A DNA stretch of 64,000 nt. It comes from Heliopora coerulea. Taxonomy: Eukaryota; Cnidaria; Anthozoa; Scleralcyonacea; Helioporidae. Below the pieces are notes generated by a model. That model had not been told where the DNA came from, searched no databases, and saw only the letters and a list, made by a program, of their open reading frames with translations. Made by a program: the position numbers and the translations under genes. The stretch spans positions 1,483,662-1,547,661 of the forward strand of contig JASJOG010000075.1 of the NCBI GenBank assembly GCA_030142905.1, in the 5' to 3' direction. Below, piece by piece: positions 9,301 through 20,008 of the stretch (the stretch's first letter is position 1; each line of letters opens with the position of its first letter).

Positions 9301-11940
9301 ATCCAGTAATGCATTTAAACAGCGCCATAATTTCAATCTAGCATAAGATGTCACATATGCTCCTATTGCAATCGATGATCTATCCCTTTTGTAATTTTGA
9401 CCTAACTTATAATTGCACACCACTCTTGCTGTATCCGGATACAAAATGTCGAAATAAACAGATTTGTACTGCTTGTTAAAAACATGTTCTGCAAGTTCAT
9501 AACCGTTTTTCACGAAATATACACTAGATTTGTCATAATTCTTACACAGCTTCCCCCATAAAAAGTTCAAAATTAATTTCATCATAGTCCTCATTGCATC
9601 ATTTCTTTGGATTGGAATTTCTTTCCAATCTATAAAAATCCCAAATGCATTCAATATATCATCGCTTAATTGTCTTCTCAATGATTCTGATAATGAATCG
9701 TCACTCGAGTTTACTTTATTAATTCCTGAATATTTTACTTTCAAGCTGTGAAACTTAGAAACAAAATTATCGAATATTTTTTCTTTCCTCTCATAAAATA
9801 ATAGTTCTTGACATTCATTCAATTTGTATCCGTTATCCAAACTTTCGTAAATTTTGTGCAAAGACCATGTTCCTCTCAGCATGCGATCATCATCGGAATG
9901 ACAGCAATTTTTATCCCGATTCTTGAATTTTTGGCACAAATTGCACAACAAGAACAGCAACTTGCCGTCCACTTTAGAAGGTAAAATAGGAAATAGTAAT
10001 TTTCTCGGTGGTAAAATATCGCATTTCAAAAATCCACATTTTCTATTAACACTTTTCATTTCGCTGAATATAATATTCCGAATGGAACGACAATCAGTAA
10101 AAATTTTAGGATGACCTATGGGGTATTCATTCTCATACTGCACACTAGGATATAAAGAATTGAAATCGACATGATGGATTTTTCCTTCTCTCGATTCACA
10201 ATCTTTATATAAAACCGAACACGATGTTCTTCTACCATACATTGCATCTCTTATTTTCAAGGGGGATTTTGACAATAACGTGCATGTTTCGTCAGATAAC
10301 AAATCGGAATTCATTTCACATTCTTTCATTACCACTAATCGTGTAACATAGTATTCGATATAATTCAATCTCGATTTTGTTTCCGAATTAAGTTTACCGA
10401 AATTTTTCATTAATTTCTTATTGAAGCCGTCAGAAGAGAAACATTGATCGCATCCGTGGAAAAAACATCCGTTAAATTCAAAAGCAGTGTCCGTATTTTC
10501 ATTGTAACCATCTACAAAATACTTGCCGATTTTATATTCCCCTAACGGGTGATATTTCCACCGAAAATTTTCGGGAATTTCACATTCCAAACGGATTTTA
10601 GCTAACCATTTTAATGCTATATCACTTTGTTGTTTTCCTGTCTTTCCTAAACTATGATATCCGTATGGTGGCTCGATAGCTAACTTATCATTCATATCAT
10701 TCATTTTTAAAAATACATTTAGTGACAGAGAAGCCGTGGTCACTATCAAATTATCGAATAACACTTCTACGCCGGAATTCTCATAAACAATAGTATGAAA
10801 TTTTACCAGACATTTACTCAAAACATGAACGTCGTTCGCAAGACATAAGGCTCTTCTAATTTTTTCTTCTCATACCATTTTTCAAATTCCCTCAACTCCC
10901 CTTCGTCGAAATTATTTAATGAAAACATGGATTTATCAGGACATGGACCCTCGTAATTCAAATCTGTCATTTCATACGGATAAAATCCTTTTGCAAGTTC
11001 GTTTTGTAATCCCAACATTTTTATCATGTTTTTCAACGACGTGCAGGTCATTAACATAGAATCTTGAACGATGGCATTTTCGTACGACATCTGAAATATT
11101 CTATATCCATTCATGATTGCTTTGAGAATAACGTTTTCACAACAGACCAAATACCGCAATAAAAATAAGGTATCGAATTTCGATGCATTATGTGCATACC
11201 ACTTACTTTTAACCCCTTCCTCGGCCACTTTGAGGAAAAATTTCCCGAAATCTTTCAATGTATCTTCCCCTTCGAAATAATACCAATTTTCATCAATCGA
11301 ACACCTTGTACAATTTTGAACATCATTCATGCAAATATTACAAAATTTATGAATGACAGCATAAAAAGGAACAAATATTCCACAACTGTCAGGATCGCTT
11401 TTTGTTTCAAAATCAAATACGTAAATGCAATATTTTTCTTTGGCATTCGATGTATAATTTACACCTGTTTTTTTTTTTAGAAATATGGACAAAACAATGA
11501 TGAATTTTCTGACGCTGTTTTAAACACGTTGAACAATATATATTTTCGCAATCATGATATTTTCTTTTATTGTTCGCATTTACAATTTCATAACGCTTAC
11601 AAACAGATTCGCATTTTTCACAGAAAAAATAAATTTGGCAAGCAGATCATTTTTCGGATCGTTCACCGAAGGTGTTAACTTTCAAATAATGATTCTTCAA
11701 GCATTGCTCATCGAAAAAATACAAATTACACAGAAGACATTTCACTTTCTTTTTATTCTCCTCCGAAACAATTTCAGTATGACAGCACAGGCATTTATAA
11801 CAGAAATTAGATAAGCGGCATGTGTGATTGAAATTGTGTTTCAAACGAAAACATTTCGAACAAAATTCCGAAGATTTATCTCCGTATAAAAAAGTGCTTA
11901 AATTCGAAACAATGTCAAAATGCTGTTTATTTTGAAACAA
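9285..11940 (-). pseudogene. Protein-primed family B DNA polymerase, truncated
   Basis: The replication polymerase of the element. From the N-terminus: a Cys/His-rich region (11940-11480, CSKC, CYKC, CLLC, CEKC); exonuclease motifs FDFETKSD and AHNASKFDTL; a third exonuclease motif around 10840; the FEFNGCFFHGC block; palm motif A (VDFNSLYPSVQYE near 10160) and motif B (NFLWGKLCKNY near 9560). Breaks: TGA at 11647-11649, a frameshift in an A-run near 11470, and another near 10840. Sequence stops at VLY just before motif C, where a deletion joins it to the ATPase tail. Not functional. Confidence 0.9.
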
Positions 11941-12034
11941 TATTATTTTTCAATAATCCATTGTTTTAATCTTGGATCTTGACGCGGCCGCGAGAAACAA
12001 ATCATAAAACAAAATCGGTAAATCATTTTCTTCT

Positions 12035-12887
12035 TCATTTTTTGTAAAAACACAAATGATAATTTTTATCTTTCAGATAATTTTCATACAACTTCACATC
12101 AAACATGGGGTTATCGGAAATTTCATCTTTCTTCACAAAACAGCTGCATTCAATTTCAAATAAACGGTCTTCAGTAATCACATTCAAATATCTATCATAT
12201 CCAGCCAAAAATGCTTTCCATAATTCAGATCTTTCATTCATAGAAATGGACAACAGTACCACACGTGCCAAACAATGATTTTCACATAAATCATTGAATT
12301 TTTTCCTTCCGTTTCCTGTTAAATTATAATTTAATCCGCTACCTAAAATAAATTTATTATTTCTAATACCTAATGTCTTTTTCTTTCTCTTATCCAACAC
12401 AAGTCTCATCACGATCATGGTTCCAGACCAACGACCGTCTAACAAAATATTATCATTACTCTGCAAATGTGAATTTAATTCTTTGAATATTCTATCGACA
12501 GTTATGTCAGATTTCGTGACTGTTGCGGTCGTAAATTCTCTACTTGGAAATTTATCAAAAAAATATTCTGAACAACATGGTATTCAATTTCACTGTCTGT
12601 TTCGCAACAGTCAACAAGTGAGCGATTATCCTCCTTAAAACCATTTGCAATACAATATTACCAGGAATTTCACTATCGTAATGTTCCATTTTCGACAAAT
12701 CAAAATCGTAACGAAATATTTCACTGATAATGCGCAGGCGTGCATATTCCACCATATTCAAATGTTTCACGTTAATGTCATTTTGAAATACATTAGTACG
12801 CTTTCGAGGGATATAACTTACAAGATCTTGAATTTCATCCTCGTTAAATCTCAGTCTCCTCTTCCCTTCCTGTTGTCCTTCTGCCAT
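12035..12887 (-). pseudogene. Unrecognised gene upstream of PolB, frameshifted
   Basis: Two minus-strand ORFs (12555-12917 and 12035-12466) lie end to end in different frames and look like one protein of about 280 residues. The likely start is the second Met (12887, MAEGQQEGKRR). The N-terminal part is basic and the rest mixed. No catalytic motif or zinc site is visible. Position between the bidirectional promoter and PolB suggests co-transcription with replication genes. Confidence 0.4.
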
Positions 12888-12917
12888 TATCTCTTTGTGA
12901 ACAATTTCGAATAACAC

Positions 12918-13142
12918 GTAAGCAATTCAGCAATTTAAATATCGTGAAGGAATGTATTCAATCGAACCGTCTACATTGTCAGCATCATCATCTGTATTAA
13001 CACTATTTTTGTAAATGATAACACATGAAAGTCACATATAATTACCTGATTTATATATATATAAATATATATAAATTCAACACTTACTCACTTTACAGAA
13101 ACATCGCACCAACATTCAAATCTGTTATTCTGGCAGAACAAC
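12918..13142. promoter_or_regulatory. Divergent promoter region
   Basis: A 225-base AT-rich gap separates divergent genes. It contains a TATATATATAAATATATATAAA tract around 13054-13075 and acceptor-like CTTTACAG (about 13099) and TTATTCTGGCAG (13134) before the plus-strand ATG. It probably serves both directions. Confidence 0.4.
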
Positions 13143-13463
13143 ATGTCTAACGGAATCATCGAAGTATTTTATAACGGACGTTTGAATAATAACGAATGGG
13201 CAACCTTCAGCGACGATGATGAAAATATTGCTTTCATTCAAGAACTATTCATTGAAGCAGTACTACACTTCGTTGAAACAGATGGTGATCCAATACATAT
13301 TTACCCATATACTGTGGAAGAAATAGAATTGAGACTTGACAATTTAAAAAAAAAATTTTTAATATTTCCTCAAAATTTATCCGACAGAATAAACGTAATA
13401 ATAAATTTTATAAAAAGAAAATCAAATGAAAATAAATATCTAGGAGTAAAAGTATATGTTTAA
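13143..13463 (+). CDS. Unrecognised 106-residue acidic protein
   Basis: An intact ORF starting six bases after TTATTCTGGCAG, a 3' splice-like site. It is acidic in the first half (SDDDENIAF) and helical in the second. No domain is recognised. Its end overlaps the acceptor tract of the SET-domain gene. Confidence 0.45.
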   Translation: MSNGIIEVFYNGRLNNNEWATFSDDDENIAFIQELFIEAVLHFVETDGDPIHIYPYTVEEIELRLDNLKKKFLIFPQNLSDRINVIINFIKRKSNENKYLGVKVYV

Positions 13464-13482
13464 TTCTTTAATCTTATTTCAG

Positions 13483-14061
13483 ATGTCAAGCATTCAAACT
13501 TCGAAAAGAAAGAGAAAAAAAATTCGAAGTAATCAGTTACCAGAAATTGTAACTGTACAGTGTAAAGATAACACTCTAAAAAACAAAAGATGTAAAAAAA
13601 AGACACGTAGAACTAGCCATTGCTGGATTCATTTACAAAAATATAGAAATTTAAGAGTGAAAAAATCCAAAATTCCGAATGCAGGATTCGGTTTATTTGC
13701 TGCAAAAAAAACTTTTAAACGAGGAGAAACAATAGGATTATATACTGGAAGACGTGTGAAAAATAAAGTGTTAGATAAATTTTATGCAAATCATCCAAAA
13801 TATCAAGGTCTGGCACCATATAGTATATGTGATGGATTCGATGACGATTCATGGTGCATAAATGCAAACCGCAGCAGCGACGGTGCGGTAAGATATGCAA
13901 ATGATGTGGGATTAAACTGAGCAAACATGTATTCCAAAATAGTAAACAAACGTCCGATCCAATTTAGAACTTATGCTGAAAAAAGAATAAATCCTGGGCA
14001 AGAAATATGTCATATGGAAGAAATTACTGGCAAAATAGGAAAACATCCAAATCGATTGTAA
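13483..14061 (+). pseudogene. SET-domain methyltransferase-like protein, in-frame TGA
   Basis: SET proteins transfer methyl groups to lysine. After a basic N-terminus with a Cys-rich knot (CKDNTLKNKRCKKK...CWIH), the sequence shows the SET start IPNAGFGLFAAKKTFKRGE, then IGLYTGRR, then AVRYANDVG, where the family has its cofactor-binding motif. A TGA at 13918-13920 interrupts the frame just there; the frame then continues to 14061 through a degenerate C-terminal region. The ATG follows directly after TCTTATTTCAG. Such genes occur sporadically in large viruses and related elements and may have been captured from a host. Confidence 0.7.
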
Positions 14062-14101
14062 AAAGAAAGAAACGTAAAACATGATATAATAATAAAATAA
14101 T

Positions 14102-14796
14102 TCATATATTTATTTTTGTCAAAGGTACAATTTTTTTTAACAATAATACAATAATAATACAACAAGCAAGCCTGACAGATATGAAAATAATAACAGGTAA
14201 ATTAAAACTGAGACTATCCTTACGTTCGACAATACGTTTACAAATTGTTGCATCATCACCGGATCTATCATTTTCCACGTTCTCCTTTGTTTTCACAGAA
14301 CCAATTTCCAACACGCTAGAATTATATACCTTCCAAGGAATAACCTTAACTTCTTCAGTTAAACCATCTGGGCATTCCGGTTTCCAAACACAACAATAAG
14401 AATTTATCACAACGAGATAACATTCAAACCTATGAACATAATACCAATTAAAATCAGAATTTACTAAATGACCCCAACCGTTACAGACATCAATCTTTAG
14501 CATATCTAATGCATCAATCAGTCCTGAGTCAACGTTTCCACACAAATCTTTTTTCTTTCCGGAGAAATACTCTCCACCACGTGTATTACTTCGTCTTCGA
14601 GTTCGTTGGTCGAAATTTCCCTTTCAGGTACGACTCTGACGGATTCAGAGTTGTCGACGACTTCTTTAGAGATGCCGACAGCCTTTGCTGATCCACTGTT
14701 ATACCAAGTACTTCTTCCACCACCGCCATCACTTTTGATCTTAAATAAAATAAAAACGAATAAATCAACATCTGTATAATGTTGAAGTATAATCAT
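14102..14796 (-). pseudogene. Membrane protein with C-terminal anchor, frameshifted
   Basis: Two ORFs overlap at 14518-14545 in different frames and together make one protein. The N-terminal piece (14796 to about 14525) starts with a hydrophobic stretch; the C-terminal piece has several Cys and a strong transmembrane segment (about 14130-14190, VIIFISVRLACCIIIVLLL) followed by Lys residues. The layout is that of a type I or tail-anchored viral membrane protein. The family is not recognised. Confidence 0.5.
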
Positions 14797-14926
14797 ATAA
14801 AACCATATAATTTATTATTACCAGTATAAAATCAGCGTTGACAAAAGCCGACACAAAAACAAACAAACAAAATGAATCTCACGATCATTCCCATCCTCGA
14901 AATTTTTTTTCAAAACAGTCAAACGA

Positions 14927-16706
14927 ATGTCGTGCATTAAAAATTGCGGGTCTATTTATACAAATGACATACGTCATAACATGTATAAATATGGAACCGT
15001 ATTTCCAAAATTCATCATCATTAAAAGTCACCCATCATGGCATGTTGTAAATTACACAAATTATGTTCAATGGAAGGCTTTGCAAGTAAAATGCACCATG
15101 AAATGCTTAAAAGATTATTTAAACATTGTGCGAAAAACGTTGATTGGAAACATCGTCGACTACAACGATTTAGACATATACCTATATATTTATTTAAAGG
15201 ATGCAGCGGAAGACATCTTGCATCGATATCGCAATGACATTTTACTTTACAACCTTCACTAATCACTCAGAAGAAAATTTGGTATCCTGTACTAAGTTTA
15301 CATCATATAGAGCCAACAAAATCATTCTCATTTCTAACGAAGACCATGTTACCTATCGGATGTTTATATGTGATTTCATATAATGAAGAATTTCTTAACA
15401 AGTACGATTTGAAATATATCTCAACGTTAGACGTTACAATGGAATTAACCGTCATAAACTACATGATATATCACTCGTCGAACGAACAGATTATAGACGT
15501 GTTATCTGAAGCGATGGGATTGAGGCTTAAATGCGACACCGAGTTCGAGCTTAAACTATTCATCACAGACGACATAAACCTGTCAACACTACGTCATGAA
15601 CCTAAACCGTATTATAACCACATCCCATACTCCATGCAGCCATTCTCAATATGCCACTTTGCCCAAGAACAACCACAAGCAAAAGCAATAGAAGAAGAAC
15701 CAAAGGCCGATAAATGGATATCTCCCATCACACATTTCTTAATGACAACAAATTGGACAACATCATCCAAGAAATCGAACGAAAGAGAAAAAGAGCTTTA
15801 CACCATGAAACTTCACACCGATCCACAAATCTCAGCACTCCAAAACATAGCCGCCAACAAATTCAAACCCATATTTCCGAAGACCGCCACGAATGCTCTC
15901 CAATCAACACACCCAAACCACTCTTCCATGACTACGGGAACAAACCTTCCCTCAATCAGGTTCATCCCTCTACAACCGATTCTACCATCAACGACAAGCC
16001 ATCTCCAACAAGTTTATCAAACGATCTACAATTTACAATCGAAGATATCACCGATGATGATGAAACAACCCCAGAAAACGACATCGATGCAAACTCCATT
16101 CGAGACAACGGAAGCAAACAATCAAGAAACGACGCTGCAGCCTTTTCAACCTCCAGACCAATTAATACCAAATGTTACATTGTTCCAACAAGAAACAATG
16201 AAGACAATCGTAAGCGAGAATCATCTTCAAATAATGGACACAACCCCTCCGTACACCTCGATGACGAACACATCCGCGTATGGGATAACGACACCGATCA
16301 CGAACCAACATGTGATGATGCCGTGGGACAACAACCTCACGAACACAACCATGAATTTAATGAGTCAAGATTGAATGAGCTGCAATTATCAACCGATATA
16401 CTTCGAACCAAACGAAAATACACCAAGAGAAAACAACCTATAAAAAAAAAAAAACACACAACACAACCGATGAAACCTAAAAGAAAGTACACAAAACGAA
16501 AGACCACACATGATACAGCCAAACAAACAGCACAATTGGTGAAAAGAAAATGAGGACGACCAAAAAAAATTATGACAGGAACAGTTTGCAGACAACTTCA
16601 ACATTACAATTTCTTAAAAAATATTTCCTTCAAAGATTTCGACAAATATAGATGTAGCATAATACATTACGGTAAAAAGTTTTTAATTTACGAAAAAAAG
16701 CATTGA
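14927..16706 (+). pseudogene. Large DNA-binding-type protein with AT-hook-like repeats, frameshifted
   Basis: Coding sense passes through three frames: 14927-15262, about 15250-15345, 15346 to about 15715, then 15714-16706. The C-terminal third is basic with two copies of KRKYTKRK and a final KRK-stop-GRPKK at about 16542-16568. The TGA (16551-16553) sits exactly where the arginine of an AT-hook would be, consistent with CGA decay. The middle is Asn/Thr/Ser-rich and probably disordered. From 15714 to 16374 two frames are open together; the basic frame is the likelier product. Role: binding or condensing AT-rich DNA, inferred from the motif. Confidence 0.5.
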
Positions 16707-16749
16707 ATATGAATTTCTTTACACATACAAGCTAACGACAGTTGCTGAA

Positions 16750-16995
16750 TTGACAAACGGTATACTGAACTCTGGTGAAATTGCCAATTACATCTTATGT
16801 CCCGGATTTACAGAAACCTATTTGTTCATCACGATAACACTCGACTGCTTTTTCAAATACGCATCACTCATCAATTGCATGGCTAAGCTGTATTCCATGG
16901 AAACCATTGCCAATGTATGCATCTTGCATTTAAGAGAGAACATGCATGCAATACATGTAAATATAGATACTATTTACCTCACTTTTTTGTTTTAA
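16750..16995 (+). CDS. Short hydrophobic ORF, doubtful
   Basis: An 81-codon ORF with Cys and hydrophobic residues and no motif. It may be a remnant of the preceding gene. Listed because the segment 16710-17160 otherwise holds nothing recognisable. Confidence 0.2.
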   Translation: MTNGILNSGEIANYILCPGFTETYLFITITLDCFFKYASLINCMAKLYSMETIANVCILHLRENMHAIHVNIDTIYLTFLF

Positions 16996-17160
16996 AATTT
17001 TGTAAATTTTGTAGATGCAAAAAAGAACTCAATATCATTAAGTTGTTCTTAGATGACATTTTCGAACATCGATGTATTACTTCTTAATTTCAATTTTTCT
17101 TTCATTTTAAACTTTTATATCAAAATCTGTAAATATGATAATGTCATGTTTAATAAAATC

Positions 17161-17571
17161 TTACTTTAAATCTGCTTCCAATATAGAATCCAACCAATCA
17201 ATAGTCGCCGTAACATCCTTTTCAGGGTAATGTAGATATAATAAGTGTTCTTTCAATGAAGAAAAACTATGGAGTTTAATATAACCCCATTCCATGAAAA
17301 AAGCTTTACGACGAACACATTGAACAAACGGCTGATTGCTAAAATAACACGAAGACTTCTTTGCTTTCAACTTTAGTTTATACCATATTAAATGGTTGTG
17401 AACATCTTTTTGCAAATCGCAATAATATTCATCAGAATGCTTCAAAACAATCCAACTGTAACGGTTGGTGTGATCCCTCAAATATTCTAAACAACATTTC
17501 AATTGTTCATTCTTCAATATTAACTCCCTCACTTGATCAAAACGAAATTCCTTTTCCAATTGTGAATCCAT
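17161..17571 (-). CDS. Intact 136-residue unrecognised protein
   Basis: A complete ORF (MDSQLEKEFRFDQ start) with charged helices and a few Cys, apparently undamaged. It is first in a minus-strand direction away from an AT-rich gap at 17580-17670. No family is recognised. Confidence 0.5.
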   Translation of the reverse strand: MDSQLEKEFRFDQVRELILKNEQLKCCLEYLRDHTNRYSWIVLKHSDEYYCDLQKDVHNHLIWYKLKLKAKKSSCYFSNQPFVQCVRRKAFFMEWGYIKLHSFSSLKEHLLYLHYPEKDVTATIDWLDSILEADLK

Positions 17572-17673
17572 ATCGAACAGTCAATAAATGAACACTATCA
17601 ATATCTTCAAATATATATATATATTCATATTTAATTAGTATATATCAAATTACATACCATAACTTTGTTTAAA

Positions 17674-18481
17674 TCAGCGCAAAATATCCATGTATTCCTC
17701 TTCAAAATTCGCCTCATCCGTGTTATTTGAATTATAAGAATCAGCAAGTAAAAAAATGTTCAAAATTGTCAACTTCATCCGCGAAATTATTTTTAATTTC
17801 GAAATCCGTAAAAGGATAAAATAAATTTGAACAAAATTCGACAAATTCAAAATCATAAAATTTTGGAAACGAATACCAACTTTACAACTATCAATGTTAT
17901 TTGGTGTATCTAAATACACGTTAAAATTACATACAACTTCTTTTATTTCTAAATTTTCGACATATCTATTCAAGTATTTTACTCCTTCATGTAGAAAGGC
18001 AGATACAAATCGATTAACAAATCTTGAATACAATTCTATGTCAAATTCAACATATTTATATAAATACATTTTGATGAAATCGGATTATATAACAACGCAA
18101 AGGCACTCATTCCATGTATAACATCATCCAATTCCATCACTTTATATTCTCTGGAACAATGTTTGCATATGAAATAACCATTGGTCGTTAAATACTCAAA
18201 CAATTCGGCCAATCGTGAACGGCAAACCACGACATGCAGCACATCGAATTTCTCATCATCTTGATCAATACCATGCATACACAATTTCAATAATAGAGAT
18301 TTTTTCTGCCACATACTCCAAAACAGAATCAATAAAATCTTCATACAATTGTTCACATGAACATTCCATCGAAATCGTTCCAGTCGGAATCGCACCAACA
18401 CTCCAATTCTGAAATTATTGCAAACACTTCTACCAATTCATTAAAACTCAATACTTGCGAACTCGGCATTTGAAAAACCAT
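17674..18481 (-). pseudogene. Unrecognised gene with CxxC, several frameshifts
   Basis: The likely start at 18481 (MVFQMPSSQ) gives about 42 codons. Coding sense then shifts frame near 18355, again near 18270 (into the ORF with YFICKHCSREYK, a CxxC knuckle at about 18150-18165), and again near 18060 into the ORF ending at 17674. Together these suggest one protein of about 270 residues with an acidic C-terminus (NFEEEYMDILR). Function unknown. Confidence 0.4.
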
Positions 18482-18630
18482 TCTGATCGATTTCCACAAT
18501 AAATTATCGCATTTTTATATAATAAGTAATCGTTCAAAAATTCATTACATTGCAAACATTGTTATGCAAATCATGATTTACCCCACTTGAATGAAAACTT
18601 CACTTCTATTAACAGTTTAACCAAAACATC

Positions 18631-18846
18631 TTGTCATGTAACATCACAGATCACAAACATCGAATACAAATGACAAGAAAATTGGTAATACCAGGAAAAC
18701 CTTATATATACAAACCACCGTCGCGATTATCAAGACTTAAAAGATATTTATTTAAACCGAAAGGCAAATGTAAACAGAAGGTAGGAACACTTTACAGTAC
18801 TAGAAGACAACGACTTCGCAATTATCATCGCTACCTAGCAAAGTAA
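18631..18846 (+). CDS. Small very basic protein, virion-core-like
   Basis: A 71-codon intact ORF with about one third Arg, Lys or His, ending YSTRRQRLRNYHRYLAK. Small basic proteins of this sort condense DNA in adenovirus-type cores, so a core role is an inference from composition and position. The last codons run into AAA followed by GTAAGG, a 5' splice-like site overlapping the stop codon. It is the first ORF before the tRNA-like modules. Confidence 0.5.
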   Translation: MSCNITDHKHRIQMTRKLVIPGKPYIYKPPSRLSRLKRYLFKPKGKCKQKVGTLYSTRRQRLRNYHRYLAK

Positions 18847-18851
18847 GGCAA

Positions 18852-18852
18852 A

Positions 18853-18900
<48 letters not shown>
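18852..18900. repeat. (TA)n microsatellite
   Basis: About 22 TA repeats in a row. Similar shorter tracts occur at 8852-8870 and 34121-34143. Confidence 0.95.
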
Positions 18901-18901
<1 letters not shown>

Positions 18902-18926
18902 TTTTTCTAACATAATATACCTAATC

Positions 18927-19010
18927 GAATAAGGTTAGCTCTGTGGTAGAGTGTTGCAACTTACTTAAAGCGTTGCAAACGGTCGTGAGTTCGATTCTCA
19001 CACCTTATTC
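18927..19010 (+). ncRNA. tRNA-like element 1 with enlarged anticodon arm
   Basis: A 9-bp perfect acceptor-type stem (GAATAAGGT with ACCTTATTC) encloses TA at positions 8-9, a D arm (GCTC...GAGT), and a perfect 5-bp T arm with canonical TTCGATT loop. The anticodon arm is abnormal: palindromic GTTGCAAC against GTTGCAAAC, with an 11-base loop. There is no T-run afterwards, so independent Pol III transcription looks unlikely. A 5' splice-like AAG/GTTAGC lies in the acceptor strand. It sits between two small ORFs on the same strand. Confidence 0.65.
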
Positions 19011-19092
19011 AACACATGTTCTCATGTCTAATCGAAATTAGGCAGCAGGCATGTGCTTTATTTATTCTTCTTATTTTCTAAACATTTACAGA

Positions 19093-19325
19093 ATGTATAA
19101 GTTGTGAAACGCCACCGTCTAAACCAGTATGGAGGTTTGTTTGTAATTCCTTTTGTACCAAAAGCTGGAAAGATCGCTGCGGGTGCTGTCGAAAATCGAA
19201 TCAAACGCGAAATAGCTTCGAGAGCTGCAAATAAAATAACTGATAAAATTGTTCCGATAAAAAACAAACAAATGAAAAGAGCTGTTAACAAACGCATCTA
19301 CAGACAAGTGTATAAAAGACTATAA
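19093..19325 (+). pseudogene. Small basic virion-like protein, NQYGGL motif
   Basis: An ATG one base after CTAAACATTTACAG opens a frame that meets TGA at once; the frame one base over, from 19104, runs to 19325, so a single-base indel lies near 19103. The protein has NQYGGL at 19122-19139, a hydrophobic stretch after it, and an Arg/Lys-rich amphipathic C-terminus (MKRAVNKRIYRQVYKRL). The combination of a Gly-Gly site and a basic amphipathic tail recalls processed adenovirus-type minor core or membrane-active proteins. That assignment is inferred. Confidence 0.45.
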
Positions 19326-19345
19326 ACGACACAATTCTTAACAAG

Positions 19346-19426
19346 GTAAGCTTAGCTCAGCGGCAGAGCATTGCAATGTCTTCCTGTACATTGCAAACAG
19401 TCATGAGTTCAAATCTCACAGCTTAC
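19346..19426 (+). ncRNA. tRNA-like element 2 with 9-bp anticodon-arm stem
   Basis: The acceptor stem GTAAGCT pairs perfectly with AGCTTAC. TA, a perfect D stem (GCTC/GAGC) with loop AGCGGCA, and a T arm with loop TTCAAAT follow the tRNA plan; one T-stem mismatch (A/C) is what CpG decay of the element-1 sequence would give. The anticodon arm is a perfect 9-bp stem (TTGCAATGT with ACATTGCAA) and an 8-base loop. The A box matches well. The first two stem bases are a strong 5' splice-like ACAAG/GTAAGC. No terminator T-run follows. Confidence 0.7.
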
Positions 19427-19531
19427 TGACCGGTTATTGCCACTAATAATCATTAGTAAGCAAACCACTCCTTTTCTTTTCTCTCATACAAACATTATAA
19501 ATTTTAGAAATTCGCATTTCTTCCCTTTTAG

Positions 19532-19774
19532 ACAAAATCAAAAAGGAGGACTAATGTCAATGAAACACTTTCCATTGATTGGTGATATAATCTCATCAAG
19601 AATAAAAACAGAAAAATATGGGAAAATCACATAATGGCAGATCCGCTAGTAAATTTTGCACTCGTTACAGGAAAATTTATCAAGAAGAACCCCACAATGG
19701 GTTTACTTGCAGGTCTAGGAGCATATGGAATGATAAAAAGTCCAGAATTGGCATTTAAGGCGATGACAAAATAA
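19532..19774 (+). pseudogene. Small virion-like protein, paralogue 1 (NQKGGL), frameshifted
   Basis: The exon-like segment starts directly after TTCCCTTTTAG with CAAAATCAAAAAGG, encoding NQKGGL (19536-19553). A single missing base near 19633 separates this part from the C-terminal frame starting MADPLVNFALV, which ends at 19774 with a Gly-rich hydrophobic segment. It shares GD-x-x-x-SR, YGK and MA(D/N)PLVN(F/L)A with the ORF at 20009-20335, so the two are duplicates. Confidence 0.5.
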
Positions 19775-19886
19775 TATTTTATAAAATTTCCTTCTGTGCA
19801 CATGTCCCACATTCGTAAGAATACAAAGGTGATATATTTATAGCAAGTTCGTTTTTATATAGTTATGATAACCAAAAATATAAGAC

Positions 19887-19938
19887 AGGTTGATTCTTGC
19901 ATACAGTCACTTCGCTAGACTGCATGACAAGTCAGCCT
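19887..19938 (+). ncRNA. Imperfect hairpin in the third module (possible reduced tRNA-like)
   Basis: AGGTTGA pairs with TCAGCCT (one wobble), then CTTG/CAAG and CAGTC/GACTG extend the stem around loop ACTTCGCTA. It has no D or T arm, but occupies the position of elements 1 and 2 and, like them, carries a 5' splice-like GACAG/GTTGAT in its first strand. It may be a reduced relative of the tRNA-like elements. Confidence 0.45.
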
Positions 19939-20008
19939 TTCTAATATTCCATGGTTATTGTTAAATTATAGAAAAAAACCCAATTCTTTTTGTTATTAAT
20001 ATTCTCAG

